Shown: in pieces, positions 26,001 through 34,500 of the stretch
Numbering within the stretch: position 1 is the first letter of the stretch
Layout: every line of letters begins with the position of its first letter
Assembly (NCBI GenBank): GCA_016713925.1
Contig: JADJOH010000002.1
Location: 682,001-746,000, forward strand
Length of the DNA: 64,000 nucleotides
Direction of reading: 5' to 3'
Source: Bacteroidota bacterium
GTDB taxonomy: Bacteria; Bacteroidota; Bacteroidia; AKYH767-A; OLB10
Position numbers and translations under genes: made by a program
The notes under the pieces: model-generated
The model's input: only the letters and a program-made list of their open reading frames with translations
Told to the model about the DNA's origin: nothing
Databases searched by the model: none

Positions 26001-26444
26001 GGGATGTTCAAGATCGACCCAATAGCCCATTTTACGGGTCAGGTCGTCCCATACCGACTTATACTTCATCACCTCCCGGCGGCAGGCTTTGTTATAGTCT
26101 TCTATGGAGATTTTTTCCCCGATATCCTCCTTGGTGATTCCCAGCGTCTTCTCTACAGAGATTTCGATGGGAAGTCCGTGCGTATCCCAGCCACCCTTGC
26201 GGTTCACCTGGAAGCCCTTTTGTGTCTTATACCGGCAAAAAATATCCTTTATCGAGCGGGACATCACATGATGAATACCGGGAAGGCCGTTCGCTGAGGG
26301 TGGTCCCTCGTAAAAGGTAAACGCGGGTGCTCCTTCGCGCTCTTCAATGGAGCGTTCGAAGATGCGTTTCTCCAGCCAGCGGGAGAGCACATTCTCCGCG
26401 AGACCGGGCAGATTTAAAGATTTATACTCAGGATATTGCGACAT
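23043..26444 (-). CDS. ileS: isoleucyl-tRNA synthetase
   Basis: 1133 residues from ATG 26444 (MSQYPEYKSLNLPGLAENVL). The TTG at 26462 is rejected because it lies inside the promoter -7 box. Class I features: PSANGLPGIHH (HIGH motif) near residue 55, editing domain in the middle, and GNKMSKRLGNAADP (KMSKS) near 670, then an anticodon-binding domain. The length fits the eukaryote-like IleRS type found in many Bacteroidota. It attaches isoleucine to tRNA-Ile in the cytoplasm. The last codons overlap the likely start of the DksA-like gene by 11 bases, so the two are probably co-expressed. Confidence 0.97.
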   Translation of the reverse strand: MSQYPEYKSLNLPGLAENVLSRWLEKRIFERSIEEREGAPAFTFYEGPPSANGLPGIHHVMSRSIKDIFCRYKTQKGFQVNRKGGWDTHGLPIEISVEKTLGITKEDIGEKISIEDYNKACRREVMKYKSVWDDLTRKMGYWVDLEHPYITFENSYIETCWYLLKELHKKNLLYKGYTIQPYSPAAGTGLSSHELNQPGTYKLVKDTTIVAQFSVIRDAKSEALFAATDAPVFFLAWTTTPWTLPANAALAVGASITYALIRTFNPYTFEPVSVVVAKELVGKYFSPKQAELKLEEYQPGNKLIPFRIEKEWKGAELTGIHYEQLLPYVQPEGDAFRVIAGDFVSTEDGTGIVHIAPTFGADDFRVAKQNDVPSIMVADDSGKPMPLVDKRGRFVKEVTDFALEYVKEEYLNGTELEEEKEKQSREKYLNVDERIAIKLKQENRAFKVEKYEHTYPHCWRTDKPVLYYPLDSWFIRTTTCKERMIELNKTINWKPESTGTGRFGNWLENLVDWNLSRSRYWGIPLPIWRAEDGEEKCIGSVEELNNELKKAAAAGLMDPAKMEHLDPEKGDFDLHRPYVDHAVLVSSKGKPMYREPDLIDVWFDSGAMPYAQWHYPFERKNLDNVYPADFIAEGVDQTRGWFFTLHALAVMLFDSVAFKNVVSNGLVLDKNGNKMSKRLGNAADPFTTLDTYGPDATRWYMISNAQPWDNLKFNLEGIGEVQRKFFGTLYNTYNFFALYANIDGFTFEGPEIPYKNRTELDRWILSLLNSLVKEVDACYADYEPTKATRAIQDFVTEHLSNWYIRLSRRRFWKGDYSDDKKAAYQTLYTCLDTLSRLMAPVAPFFADQLFSDLNNCSKKDRNESVHLANFPEVNEELIDKNLEERMQLAQEISSMALSLRKKVNIKVRQPLQKILLPVFDENFRKKIQAVEELIKAEVNVEEIQFLDESNNVLVKKLKPNFKALGPKVGGLMKQLSARVAEISQDEIAYLEQNGILPMKLGEVLFDLLLEDVEVLSEDIPGWQVISQGKLTVALDITLTDHLKDKGLARELVNRIQNIRKDKGFEVTDTISVRIQGPESVHRSVKNNFDYIRSEILATQLELVDHVDGSEAIPVDVDDELQVITSVKKYSNGQ

Positions 26445-26459
26445 AGGATTTGAAGGGTG

Positions 26460-26467
26460 CAAAGGTA
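26460..26467 (-). promoter_or_regulatory. -7 box TACCTTTG, ileS
   Basis: Exact TAnnTTTG match on the minus strand, 15 bases before the ATG at 26444. It overlaps the alternative TTG start and so decides the start. The remaining gap to 26840 shows no supported gene. Confidence 0.65.
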
Positions 26468-26840
26468 GGGAAATTATCAGGGACTACAGGAATAAAAACA
26501 GGCACCATTTTCCTAAAGTAATGAAGGCCTTTCTAATCCTCTCCATACTGGGCAGATGCATTAAAAAAAAGGCCGTAGTTCCTTAATTTCAGGGTTGGCC
26601 AATACTGAATTCTATCCAAAAAAAAAGATGACCTTACAGGGGCCATCCTGGTAATTATTTGGTTTGATTGTGTTTGAAGTACAAAAGGCGGGAAGATTAT
26701 TCCGGAAGGGACATCTTACAGGACGTCTATCCGGTGAACGAAAAATACAACCTTTCCTTGAGCGCAACCGGTGTATTCAACACTATAGAAATGGATAGTG
26801 GGTTAACCGGGTCCTGCGCAAATTTCTTACTCTGTTTTTA

Positions 26841-27761
26841 TCAATGTACCACACTCAATCGTTGATGGTGCTCCATCGTCAATGAACGCACGCTGAGCAC
26901 ATACAGTCCCTGCGGAAATTGATTTACCGGAACTTCAAATTGCGCGGCCTGCTCGCTGTTTTCGGGAACGAAGCTATACACTTGTTTACCGGTCATGTCG
27001 GTGAGGCTAACTTCCTGTACATCGTTGGTCCACTCTTCCGGCAATACAAGGTAAACGATTTCTGAAGCAGGATTCGGGAATAATTTTACCTCAGCTGTTG
27101 CCAGATCAGCAGTACGAAACACGGCAGTCGTGAAGGGGAACCATGCCGTCCAGGCGCTGTGAAGAAGGCCGCCACAGTTGCTGCGTACTTTCGCTTTGTA
27201 GTTAGTTGCAGCTGATAACCCTGTTACATTGAAGGAGGTTTGTGCTGTAGTTGTTGCAAACAAAAAGGCGACAGGATTATTTTGTCCGTCTTCAACACGC
27301 AATCGATAACTCAATGCACCGGGTGCTGCAGTCCAGGAAATAGTGGCAGAGGTAGCAGTAGTGGCTCCGGCTGATAATCCGGAAGGAACGGTACATTGTG
27401 TTTGTCCTGATCCGCTGGTGAAGAAATAATAGGGTGACCAGGAAGACTTGTCACCATTGCAACGGGTACGCACTTTAAATTTATAATTGGCTGCTGCTGT
27501 AATTCCGTTTAACGTATAGGAAGTGGTGGTTGAAACAGGCTTCAATAAAAACGGAACCGGATTGCCGGTGGCATTTTGTATTTCAAGATCATAACGAATC
27601 GCGCCCGGAACTGCATTCCAGTTTAACTGCATGGATGTCGCCGAAACAACAGTGACATTTAATCCTCCGGGAACTCCACAATTTTGCGCATTGGTTATGG
27701 AACTGATAAGGATACCTGCTACGAGTAAGATAGCCCAGTAAATTTTGATAATTGTTTTCAT
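26841..27761 (-). CDS. secreted fibronectin type III protein with T9SS C-terminal domain
   Basis: 306 residues. Signal peptide (about 1-25, ending TNAQ), two FN3 domains (about 28-115 and 118-210) with the recurring pattern TSMQLNWNAVPGAIRYDLEI and SATISWTAAPGALSYRLRVE, each ending in a YKxKVRxxC segment, and a T9SS type A sorting domain (VKLFPNPASEIVYLVLP, VSLTDMTGKQVYSF, FPQGLYVLSVRS). Likely surface-exposed adhesion or scaffold role, inferred from FN3 only. Stands alone between two long gaps. Confidence 0.9.
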   Translation of the reverse strand: MKTIIKIYWAILLVAGILISSITNAQNCGVPGGLNVTVVSATSMQLNWNAVPGAIRYDLEIQNATGNPVPFLLKPVSTTTSYTLNGITAAANYKFKVRTRCNGDKSSWSPYYFFTSGSGQTQCTVPSGLSAGATTATSATISWTAAPGALSYRLRVEDGQNNPVAFLFATTTAQTSFNVTGLSAATNYKAKVRSNCGGLLHSAWTAWFPFTTAVFRTADLATAEVKLFPNPASEIVYLVLPEEWTNDVQEVSLTDMTGKQVYSFVPENSEQAAQFEVPVNQFPQGLYVLSVRSLTMEHHQRLSVVH

Positions 27762-28253
27762 ATAGTTTATGTTTTTAAATTGTTACACAAAGAGAACACC
27801 TATTCCATGTTAAAGTCAACTAAAAGAAATTGAAGAAGGCGAAATGTAGGTTTGAATGAGAAAATATAGATGTTGAAACATTCTTTAAATTTTGCTTTTA
27901 CCGTATTGGGGTATGATTCTTTCAAAAACCTCCTTTGCATACTCAAATCGTATATAATCAGAAAAACATCTCCTGCTTTCGACACGTTACTTGAAACGCT
28001 CTTTACCACAGTGGTAATGACTTAAATGTAATATTTATAGATGATTTTAGGTTGTCTCAGCGACGAAAACAGGTGGGATTCAAAATTGATTGATTAAATT
28101 CAACTTACTGCGCTTCTTTAAAACTACTCTGCGGCTCTGTGACTCTGCGAGAAACTTCTTCTGTTGTGTTCCTGATGGAAGTCGCGAGCAATATCGGAAA
28201 ATACTGTTTTGAAACTTTTAGTAAATAAAGATCTCGTCTACATAAAAATTGCC

Positions 28254-28310
28254 GATTTTACCACTGAGGCACAAAGTTCACTAAGGTATCACGGAGGACT
28301 TTTCCTAAAA
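28254..28310. repeat. dispersed T9SS-tail flank repeat, copy 2 (partial)
   Basis: ATTTTACCACTGAGGCACAA then CACTAAGGTATCACGGAGGA and a T-rich end, matching 12173-12215 and 53096-53138. It lies in the 606-base gap 27762-28367, which otherwise shows no convincing gene; a 69-codon leftward frame at 27800-28009 has no supporting features. Confidence 0.6.
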
Positions 28311-28367
28311 CAATAAAAGATAATGCTTCCAAACATTCTTTATCACGAACGGAATCTCAACTACATT

Positions 28368-29255
28368 CTATTTAATTTCTACCTCATTTTTCCCGTCTAC
28401 AGGATTGACTTTGCCGGAGCTTACAAAAACATTTAAAACTACACCGGCAATGACAAGCACGATGCCCAGTAATTCTACCAGCGGGTGTATTTCATCAAAT
28501 AAAATCCAACCAAATAACAACGCATATACAATGCCCAGATAATTTAAAATCGAAACTTTGGCAATTCGCTCCAGTTGTAATGAACGCGTCAGATGTTCTT
28601 GTCCCAACTGTGTAAAAACGCCGACAAGCAAGAGGTAGACCCAATCCATTCCTTCGGGCATTTGCCAGTCAAAAATGGATACAAGTCCTCCTGCTACCGC
28701 TCCCAACAACTGAAAATGCAGCACCACCACCAACGGATGTTCCCGCTCCCGCATGGTGCGCACCATATTATAGGCGAGCGCGGAGAAAATAGCGGAAATA
28801 ATTCCCACCGCTAATAATTCCCAACTGATTTTTGTGTCAATTCCCTTGATCAGCAGAACACCACTGAATGAAAGCGCAAAATAAAACCATTGTACCGGTC
28901 TCACTTTTTCTTTCAATAAAAATATAGCGAAGATGGCCGTAAAGACAGGTGATAAATATTGAATGGCGACTGCTGTACCCAACGGCATATGTTGTAGCGT
29001 ATAAAAAAAAGTAAACAAAGCAATCGTCCCAAATGTCCCGCGCAGGAATAATAACAATCTGTTACTACCTATCCAATCTACTTTCGCACGGTAAAGACTT
29101 ATAAATCCAATCACGGTGGCGATGCCGCACCTGAAAAACACCAGTTCCATAGTAGGTAAGTGGGCCAACAATTTAACAAAAGCATTCATGAGTGCAAACC
29201 AAAAGGTAGCATAGAGCATATGCTTTACACCGGAAGACATCAAGGAACTTTTCAT
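28368..29255 (-). CDS. DMT superfamily transporter, EamA type
   Basis: 295 residues with ten hydrophobic segments in two EamA repeats: first repeat starting near MLYATFWFALMNAFVKLLAH and containing LPTMELVFFRCGIATVIGF and TAVAIQYLSPVFTAIFAIFL; second starting near WELLAVGIISAIFSALAYNM and ending SILNYLGIVYALLFGWILF. Inner-membrane exporter or permease of small metabolites or amino acids; substrate unknown. Stands alone on the minus strand. Confidence 0.9.
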   Translation of the reverse strand: MKSSLMSSGVKHMLYATFWFALMNAFVKLLAHLPTMELVFFRCGIATVIGFISLYRAKVDWIGSNRLLLFLRGTFGTIALFTFFYTLQHMPLGTAVAIQYLSPVFTAIFAIFLLKEKVRPVQWFYFALSFSGVLLIKGIDTKISWELLAVGIISAIFSALAYNMVRTMREREHPLVVVLHFQLLGAVAGGLVSIFDWQMPEGMDWVYLLLVGVFTQLGQEHLTRSLQLERIAKVSILNYLGIVYALLFGWILFDEIHPLVELLGIVLVIAGVVLNVFVSSGKVNPVDGKNEVEIK

Positions 29256-29384
29256 TAAAATGAAATAGCGTTTATGGTCAGGAGTCGAAACATTACGCTG
29301 TCATAAATACAACTCCTGCCATGCGGTTTCAAAATGTCTAAAGCCGCTCTGTGCAAGCAGCCGCAATTCAAATAAACACATGTA

Positions 29385-29948
29385 TTAATCTTTAACATAC
29401 CGCACTGAAAATGCATTCGCTCTCCGGTAATATATATTGGTGATCACCGGGCTATTGGCAGAAAACATACGGGCGTAGGCGGTTTGTTCTCCTTTTACGG
29501 TGGAGGTCCAGTAAAAACCCTGTTCACCTTTTTTTCCGAAAAGATCACTCGCACTGTTGGCACTTCGGTAACCCGGCAAGGTGAGTTCCATTCCCGACTT
29601 CCCTCCCTTCATGAGCGCTGTGCCTGCGAGCGAATCTCCTCCATAATGATCGATCAATGCCTGCCATTCTTCGTCTGTAGGGAGATGCCATCCTTTCGGA
29701 CAAACGGCCATCGCGCTGCTAAAAAAATACAACCGCCCCTGCTCCTTGTTGGCAACAGAATCCCGTTCGTACCAAAAGCTATTGGGTGCAGGAATACTTA
29801 TATTCTTCTTCATCCATACCTGATCTCCAATGCGAACAGTGTCGGAAGGCAGAATCTTCCAGTCGCCGAGTGCCGCCGGACCGGAATAAATGAAGCTGAC
29901 GGAACAAAGTAAAATCAGAACAAAGAATTTTAAACGGGGGTGAATCAT
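29385..29948 (-). CDS. secreted FISUMP-domain protein
   Basis: 187 residues with a signal peptide (about 1-22). The Fibrobacter succinogenes major paralogous domain is clear: TVRIGDQVWMKKN, then CPKGWHLPTDEEWQALIDHY, ALMKGG, LPGYRS, GFYWTSTV and a C-terminal FSVRYVKD. FISUMP domains occur in many surface and lipoproteins of Bacteroidota and Fibrobacter; no enzymatic role is established. It is 42 bases after the lipoprotein gene at 29991-30431 on the same strand and may share its transcript. Confidence 0.88.
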   Translation of the reverse strand: MIHPRLKFFVLILLCSVSFIYSGPAALGDWKILPSDTVRIGDQVWMKKNISIPAPNSFWYERDSVANKEQGRLYFFSSAMAVCPKGWHLPTDEEWQALIDHYGGDSLAGTALMKGGKSGMELTLPGYRSANSASDLFGKKGEQGFYWTSTVKGEQTAYARMFSANSPVITNIYYRRANAFSVRYVKD

Positions 29949-29990
29949 ATTTCAATGGTTTTGCATTTCTTTTTTACTACTCGCTCTGCA

Positions 29991-30431
29991 CTATTCGAGA
30001 ATAATTTTACTATCGGTATCAATATTCGTTCTGGGGTCAAATCTGAATTCTACAAATCCGGCTTCCTCTTTTTTCTTGTCGACAGGCACTTTCACCCTGC
30101 CCATCTCCGCACCTTTTTTATCGAATGCCTTTGCTGTAATCATTCCATTAAAGTCGGTATTGAAAATCATGTACACGGTTAAGATATTATCATGACCACT
30201 GGAATCATTGAGGCTGACTTTTCCCAGCGAAATTCCGGCAGCCTGAAGCGGTGCACTCAATTCCATTTTCACTTCAAACGCCCGTTCTACTCCGCTGCTG
30301 ATACCGGAGGCAAACTCACCTACGGTCTGCCCTGCCACATCGCCCGCCTGATTAATTTTTTCTTTGACATCGCCCGAGGAACAGGCGGAGACAAGCAATA
30401 CAAGGAGAAAGAATACAGGCAGGATTTTCAT
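29991..30431 (-). CDS. small predicted lipoprotein, function unknown
   Basis: 146 residues. Lipobox LVSAC places the lipid-modified Cys at residue 17. The mature part begins with an Ala/Gly-rich helix (VKEKINQAGDVAGQTVGEFA) and continues with beta-rich sequence ending FRFDPRTNIDTDSKIILE. No Asp at +2 is seen (SSGD), so outer-membrane sorting is likely. Probably co-transcribed with the FISUMP gene. No family recognised. Confidence 0.78.
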   Translation of the reverse strand: MKILPVFFLLVLLVSACSSGDVKEKINQAGDVAGQTVGEFASGISSGVERAFEVKMELSAPLQAAGISLGKVSLNDSSGHDNILTVYMIFNTDFNGMITAKAFDKKGAEMGRVKVPVDKKKEEAGFVEFRFDPRTNIDTDSKIILE

Positions 30432-30492
30432 AGCAGATTTCTTCCCCGAAATTATGCATTTGATATAAACCGGCGGTAAAGAAAATTTTAAT

Positions 30493-30500
30493 TATGTTTG
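30493..30500 (+). promoter_or_regulatory. -7 box TATGTTTG
   Basis: TAnnTTTG match four bases before the ATG at 30505, implying a nearly leaderless transcript or a start further downstream. Confidence 0.4.
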
Positions 30501-30504
30501 AAAA

Positions 30505-31422
30505 ATGCAATTCCGATTATTCATCGTTGCGCTATGCTTCCTTTCGGCTTCTCTAAAAGCTCAGCCTGTTTTTGATGTGTTTCAGTTTCAATATCAGTAT
30601 TCTAACCCTACTACGCTGTTAAATAAACCAGAAGGTCAGGATGCAGTTTTGAATTTTTTTCAGAGTCAGTCGAATCTGCCTGTAAAAATCAGCCCGCGGG
30701 ATGTGTTGGTGTTGAATCCATCTTATGAACGAAGAAGGATAAATACAGGCAGCAACAACTTACTGTCGCCTCACGGACCTACCTATAAAGAACTGGACGT
30801 TCAATCCCTGTCATTTACTGTTTCGAATCAGCATACTTTCAGTGATACAACCGCTCAGCTACTCGCAGCTGCAGCCATACGACATTATGCCGACATCCGG
30901 CTGTCTCCGGCAGAGAATACACTTACGCCTGCATTCGCATTGCTGTATTCGAAAAGAACAAGTCAGCGCTTTGCCTGGAAACTGGGAGCCTATTACAGCA
31001 AGGAGTTTTTCGGAAATCTTTGGCTGCCTCTTGTGGGATTCGACTGGAAGATTTCAGACCGCCTATGGTGTTGGGGTATACTTCCGCGCTATGCAGTGAT
31101 GGATTACACCATTACACCTTATTGGCATTCCTGCATCAATTATAAAGGGGTCACCGATTCTTATCGCCTCCCGGAGGAGGATTGGTTTTCCATTGTGGAA
31201 GGTCAGTTGAGATGGTCCAATGATTTTTATATTCCGCGAACAGGATTGATGATGACAGTGGATGTGGGACATAGCATCGCCCGAAAATTTACAGCCTATG
31301 AGGCAACACGGTTTTCAAAAGATAAGGCCGAAGAAATAGATGGATTCATTCTTCGTGCGGCAATAGTCTGGAGAGTGGTGTTGAATAAAAGTTTCTCCAC
31401 TCCTGCTTCAACAGTACAATGA
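30505..31422 (+). CDS. outer-membrane beta-barrel protein (DUF6268-like)
   Basis: 305 residues with a signal peptide (about 1-19, ending KAQ). The rest alternates polar and hydrophobic residues with aromatic girdles as in a beta barrel (WKLGAYYSKEFFGNLWLPLV, SDRLWCWGILPRYAVMDYTI, RTGLMMTVDVGHSIARKF). The SPRDVLVLNPSYERR and HYADIRLSP segments resemble the DUF6268 group of Bacteroidota proteins from memory. Function unknown. It ends 17 bases from the recJ C-terminus, convergent. Confidence 0.75.
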   Translation: MQFRLFIVALCFLSASLKAQPVFDVFQFQYQYSNPTTLLNKPEGQDAVLNFFQSQSNLPVKISPRDVLVLNPSYERRRINTGSNNLLSPHGPTYKELDVQSLSFTVSNQHTFSDTTAQLLAAAAIRHYADIRLSPAENTLTPAFALLYSKRTSQRFAWKLGAYYSKEFFGNLWLPLVGFDWKISDRLWCWGILPRYAVMDYTITPYWHSCINYKGVTDSYRLPEEDWFSIVEGQLRWSNDFYIPRTGLMMTVDVGHSIARKFTAYEATRFSKDKAEEIDGFILRAAIVWRVVLNKSFSTPASTVQ

Positions 31423-31438
31423 GTTCAGCAGGATAATT

Positions 31439-31987
31439 TTAAGAAGCGAGCACTTCCTGCTTTAGAAATTTTAAATCTTTAATATTCAACTGAAGTGTAG
31501 TGCGTCCATTAAACGTATTTTCTTCCACATGATAGACCACATCAAAACATTCCTGCGTCTCTACTTTTGGATGATGATGACCTAACTGGAAGGCGATACC
31601 GTCAAACATGCCTTTATGGATTTCCTCCTGCGTCAGACTTAACTTCAGGTGATTGTTCCCTACTACTCTGCCGCGCCCGTTGTCACGCACACCACTGGTT
31701 CTGAAAATGGGAGCCATATTACCGGGCCCGAAGGGGGCGAACTGTTTCAATATTCTGAAAAAAGATGGAGTGATGTCCTTCAGGTTCAGTTCCGCATCAA
31801 TTTCAATCTCACGGGTCAGCATTCGGTCTTCAATGGTAGCTTGCACCACTTCTTCAAAGCGACGACTAAACTCCTCCACATTTTCTTCCTTCATCGTGAG
31901 TCCGGCGGCATACATATGTCCGCCAAACTGCTCGAGCAAATCACTGCAGCTTTCGATGGCATTGTACACATCAAAATCCTTCACTGA
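31439..31987 (-). pseudogene. recJ: recJ, C-terminal part after an in-frame stop
   Basis: About 182 codons in the same frame as the upstream part, reading SVKDFDVYNAIESCSDLLEQ then FGGHMYAAGLTM and the OB-like C-terminal domain (LNLKDITPSFFRILKQFAPF, GPGNMAPIF). A GTG at 31984 could start translation but the fragment alone lacks the catalytic DHH core. Joined across the TGA it completes RecJ to 575 codons, the normal size. Confidence 0.85.
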
Positions 31988-33166
31988 TCATGCGGAACCG
32001 GATACATGTCCATTGCTCTTAGTAAGGACGATGGTGGGGCGGTAATACTTATCCGTTAGTCGCGATGCAACGATACCAATCACGCCTTTGTGCCATTCCG
32101 GGTGATAAACAACAGTAGATTTTCTTTTGATGAAATTTTCATCGTTTTCAATCTGTTGCAAAGCCTGATCGGTAATTAATGCATCGAGGCTTTTGCGTGT
32201 GGTATTTTGTTCATTGATATCATCGCCAAGAAAATTGGCCAAATCTTCTTTCTTCTGAATCAATAATTCCACCGCTTTTACACCATGTTCTATTCGTCCG
32301 GCGGCGTTGATGCGCGGGGCAATGGTAAAAACAATTTCATTGATGGTTAAATCTTTCTTGATTCCTCCCAGTTCAAGAATCGCCTTTATACCGGGACGTG
32401 GTTCTTTATTAATTTTCTGCAATCCGAAGAAAGCAAGTATGCGATTTTCTCCGGTGATTGGAACAATATCAGCGGCAATGCTGATGGCCACCAAATCCAA
32501 AAACTGTTCAAGTTGAACAAAGGGGACATGATTCAACTGTGCAAAAGCCTGAATGAGTTTAAATCCTATACCGCAGCCTGAGAGTTCTTTGTAGGGATAA
32601 TCACAATCATTTCGCTTGGGATCCAGGACAGCGACAGCATCCGGCAATTCAACACCCGGACGATGGTGATCACAGATAATAAAATCTATCCCGAGTTCCT
32701 TAGCATAGGCCACTTTATCGACGCTCTTAATGCCACAATCCAAAGCAATGATCAGCGAATATTTATTTTCTTTCGCCCAATCAATACCTTGTCTGGAGAT
32801 ACCATACCCTTCCTTATAACGGTCAGGGATATAGTAAAACACATTTCCGGAATATCCTTTCAGAAAGGTATAAACTAACGAGACGGCTGTTGTGCCGTCT
32901 ACATCATAATCACCATAAATTAAAATATGCTCCTTACTTGCCAGTGCCTCTCCTATTCTTGCTATGGCTTTGTCCATGTCCTTCATTAAAAAAGGATCAT
33001 GGAGATCTTCCAGTGAAGGTCTGAAAAATCGTTTCGCTTCGTCGTAGGTGGTGATTCCTCTTTGCACCATCAAATTAACGAGGATTTTATTGATACGCAA
33101 TTCAGCCGCCAACCGGTTGACTACATCAGTATCACCTTGAGTCTTCAAAATCCATCTTTTATCCAT
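31988..33166 (-). pseudogene. recJ: recJ, single-stranded-DNA exonuclease, N-terminal part ending at in-frame TGA
   Basis: 392 codons with the DHH/DHHA1 phosphoesterase motifs: LIYGDYDVDGTTAVSLVYTF, IALDCGIKSVD, ICDHHRPG, RINAAGRIEHG and HKGVIGIVASRL. RecJ degrades single-stranded DNA 5' to 3' in recombination and repair. It stops with NGHVSGSA-TGA, and the next codons continue in frame with SVKDFDVYNA. Homologues have Arg in SGSxRS, so CGA to TGA (one C to T change) explains the stop. The truncated product lacks the conserved SGxxRS and FGGH motifs and should be inactive unless the stop is an error or is read through. Confidence 0.9.
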
Positions 33167-33191
33167 TTGGTCGGCTGTTAAAAAATCTAAA

Positions 33192-33199
33192 CAAATATA
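33192..33199 (-). promoter_or_regulatory. -7 box TATATTTG, recJ
   Basis: Exact TAnnTTTG match on the minus strand, 25 bases before the recJ ATG at 33166. Confidence 0.55.
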
Positions 33200-33330
33200 T
33201 AGTCACTTGAGGGCGACTACACAGCAATTTACGTAAGTTATTGACAAGAAAGGGTGGAATCGTAAAATTCTTAAGGAAAAAAACGGAAAAGCCAAATAAT
33301 CAACAGAATAGCTAAACTGAAAGCTTCCGG

Positions 33331-34386
33331 TTATGCCTTTTCAAGACCCTCCCGGAGGATCTTCCGGAGGTCAGGACGCAGGCGGGAACGGTAAACCGAC
33401 AAGGTATCCTGCTTGATCTTACCTTTTCGGAGGCGGCGTTGTTCTTCTATGGGGAGATGAAAAATTTCCTGACAGGCCGGTGTACAGCAGTGATCAAATT
33501 TTTCACCGCAGGAAGTGCATTGTATAAAAAGAAGATGGCAATCATCATTGGCACAATTCACATGATCATCACAAGGCGCTCCACATTGATGGCATTCGCT
33601 GATGATATCTTCGGTAATGCGCTCTCCCAATCGCTCGTCGAAAACAAAATTCTTCCCAATGAATTTAGGTGTCAGTCCTTGCTCTTTCACTTCTCTTGCA
33701 TATTGAATAATGCCTCCATGCAATTGATTCACGTCACTGAAACCATGATGACGGAACCAGGCGCTGGCTTTCTCACAACGGATTCCACCGGTACAATAGA
33801 GTAAAATTTTATTCTCCTTTTTATCAGCCACCATCTCCACACTCTTCTCCAACTCCTCACGGAAAGTATCCACTTCCGGACAAAGAGCTCCTTCAAAATG
33901 GCCCACTTCACTTTCATAATGATTGCGCATATCAATCACGATGGTTCCCGGTTGTTCCAGTGCTTCGTTGAACTCTTTTGCATTGAGGTGCTTTCCGACA
34001 TTGGTGACATCAAAGGCATCATCATCCAGCCCATCCGCGACAATCTTTCTCTTCTGTCGGACTATTAATTTGATAAACGATTTCCCATCGTCTTCAACTG
34101 CAATTTTCAAGGGCATATTGACCAAATGCGGGTCTTCGTTCAGGAGTGATTTAAAAGCATCAAAATGATGTTCCGGAACATTGATCTGCGCATTCACCCC
34201 TTCACGGGCAACATAAATACGACCTAAAATCCCTAAACGCTCCATTCTCAGGTATAAATCGTCACGATAGAGCGCAGGATCTTCAATGATCACATACCTG
34301 TAAAAAGACAAAGTAACACGTTTAAAGTCCTCGTTTTCAAGACGTTGACGCAAGGTCGCTTTGTCGTATTTATTGTGAAGGATCAT
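33331..34386 (-). CDS. trhO: tRNA uridine-34 hydroxylase TrhO (rhodanese-like, YceA)
   Basis: 351 residues from ATG 34386 (MILHNKYDKATLRQRL); an upstream start at 34428 is rejected because the -7 box lies between. N-terminal ferredoxin-like domain (about 20-110), rhodanese domain (about 125-235) with IDMRNHYESEVGHFEGA and the active Cys loop CTGGIRCEKASAW, and a Cys-rich C-terminus (ECHQCGAPC, CTSCGEKFDHCC) likely binding zinc. TrhO makes 5-hydroxyuridine at tRNA position 34, the first step to mo5U/cmo5U. Stands alone. Confidence 0.93.
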   Translation of the reverse strand: MILHNKYDKATLRQRLENEDFKRVTLSFYRYVIIEDPALYRDDLYLRMERLGILGRIYVAREGVNAQINVPEHHFDAFKSLLNEDPHLVNMPLKIAVEDDGKSFIKLIVRQKRKIVADGLDDDAFDVTNVGKHLNAKEFNEALEQPGTIVIDMRNHYESEVGHFEGALCPEVDTFREELEKSVEMVADKKENKILLYCTGGIRCEKASAWFRHHGFSDVNQLHGGIIQYAREVKEQGLTPKFIGKNFVFDERLGERITEDIISECHQCGAPCDDHVNCANDDCHLLFIQCTSCGEKFDHCCTPACQEIFHLPIEEQRRLRKGKIKQDTLSVYRSRLRPDLRKILREGLEKA

Positions 34387-34392
34387 GGAGGG

Positions 34393-34400
34393 CAAAGATA
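34393..34400 (-). promoter_or_regulatory. -7 box TATCTTTG, trhO
   Basis: Exact TAnnTTTG match on the minus strand, six bases before the ATG at 34386; it supports that start and a very short leader. Confidence 0.6.
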
Positions 34401-34500
34401 CACCGACTGGCCTATTGAATGCAAACAAGAAACTGGAAATTGAGAAAAATCAGCTATCGACAAATCTATCCGTTCAACTGTATCAAACTTCTCCCCCTGA

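Noticed and set aside
26668..26865. 65-codon rightward frame
   Set aside because: No homology, no promoter box, overlaps the end of the FN3 gene.
27800..28009. 69-codon leftward frame
   Set aside because: Low-complexity AT-rich gap, no recognisable features or promoter.
31984..31990. Genome-wide UGA recoding to explain recJ
   Set aside because: Other genes here end in TGA normally (lhgO at 61513-61515, the barrel protein at 31422).
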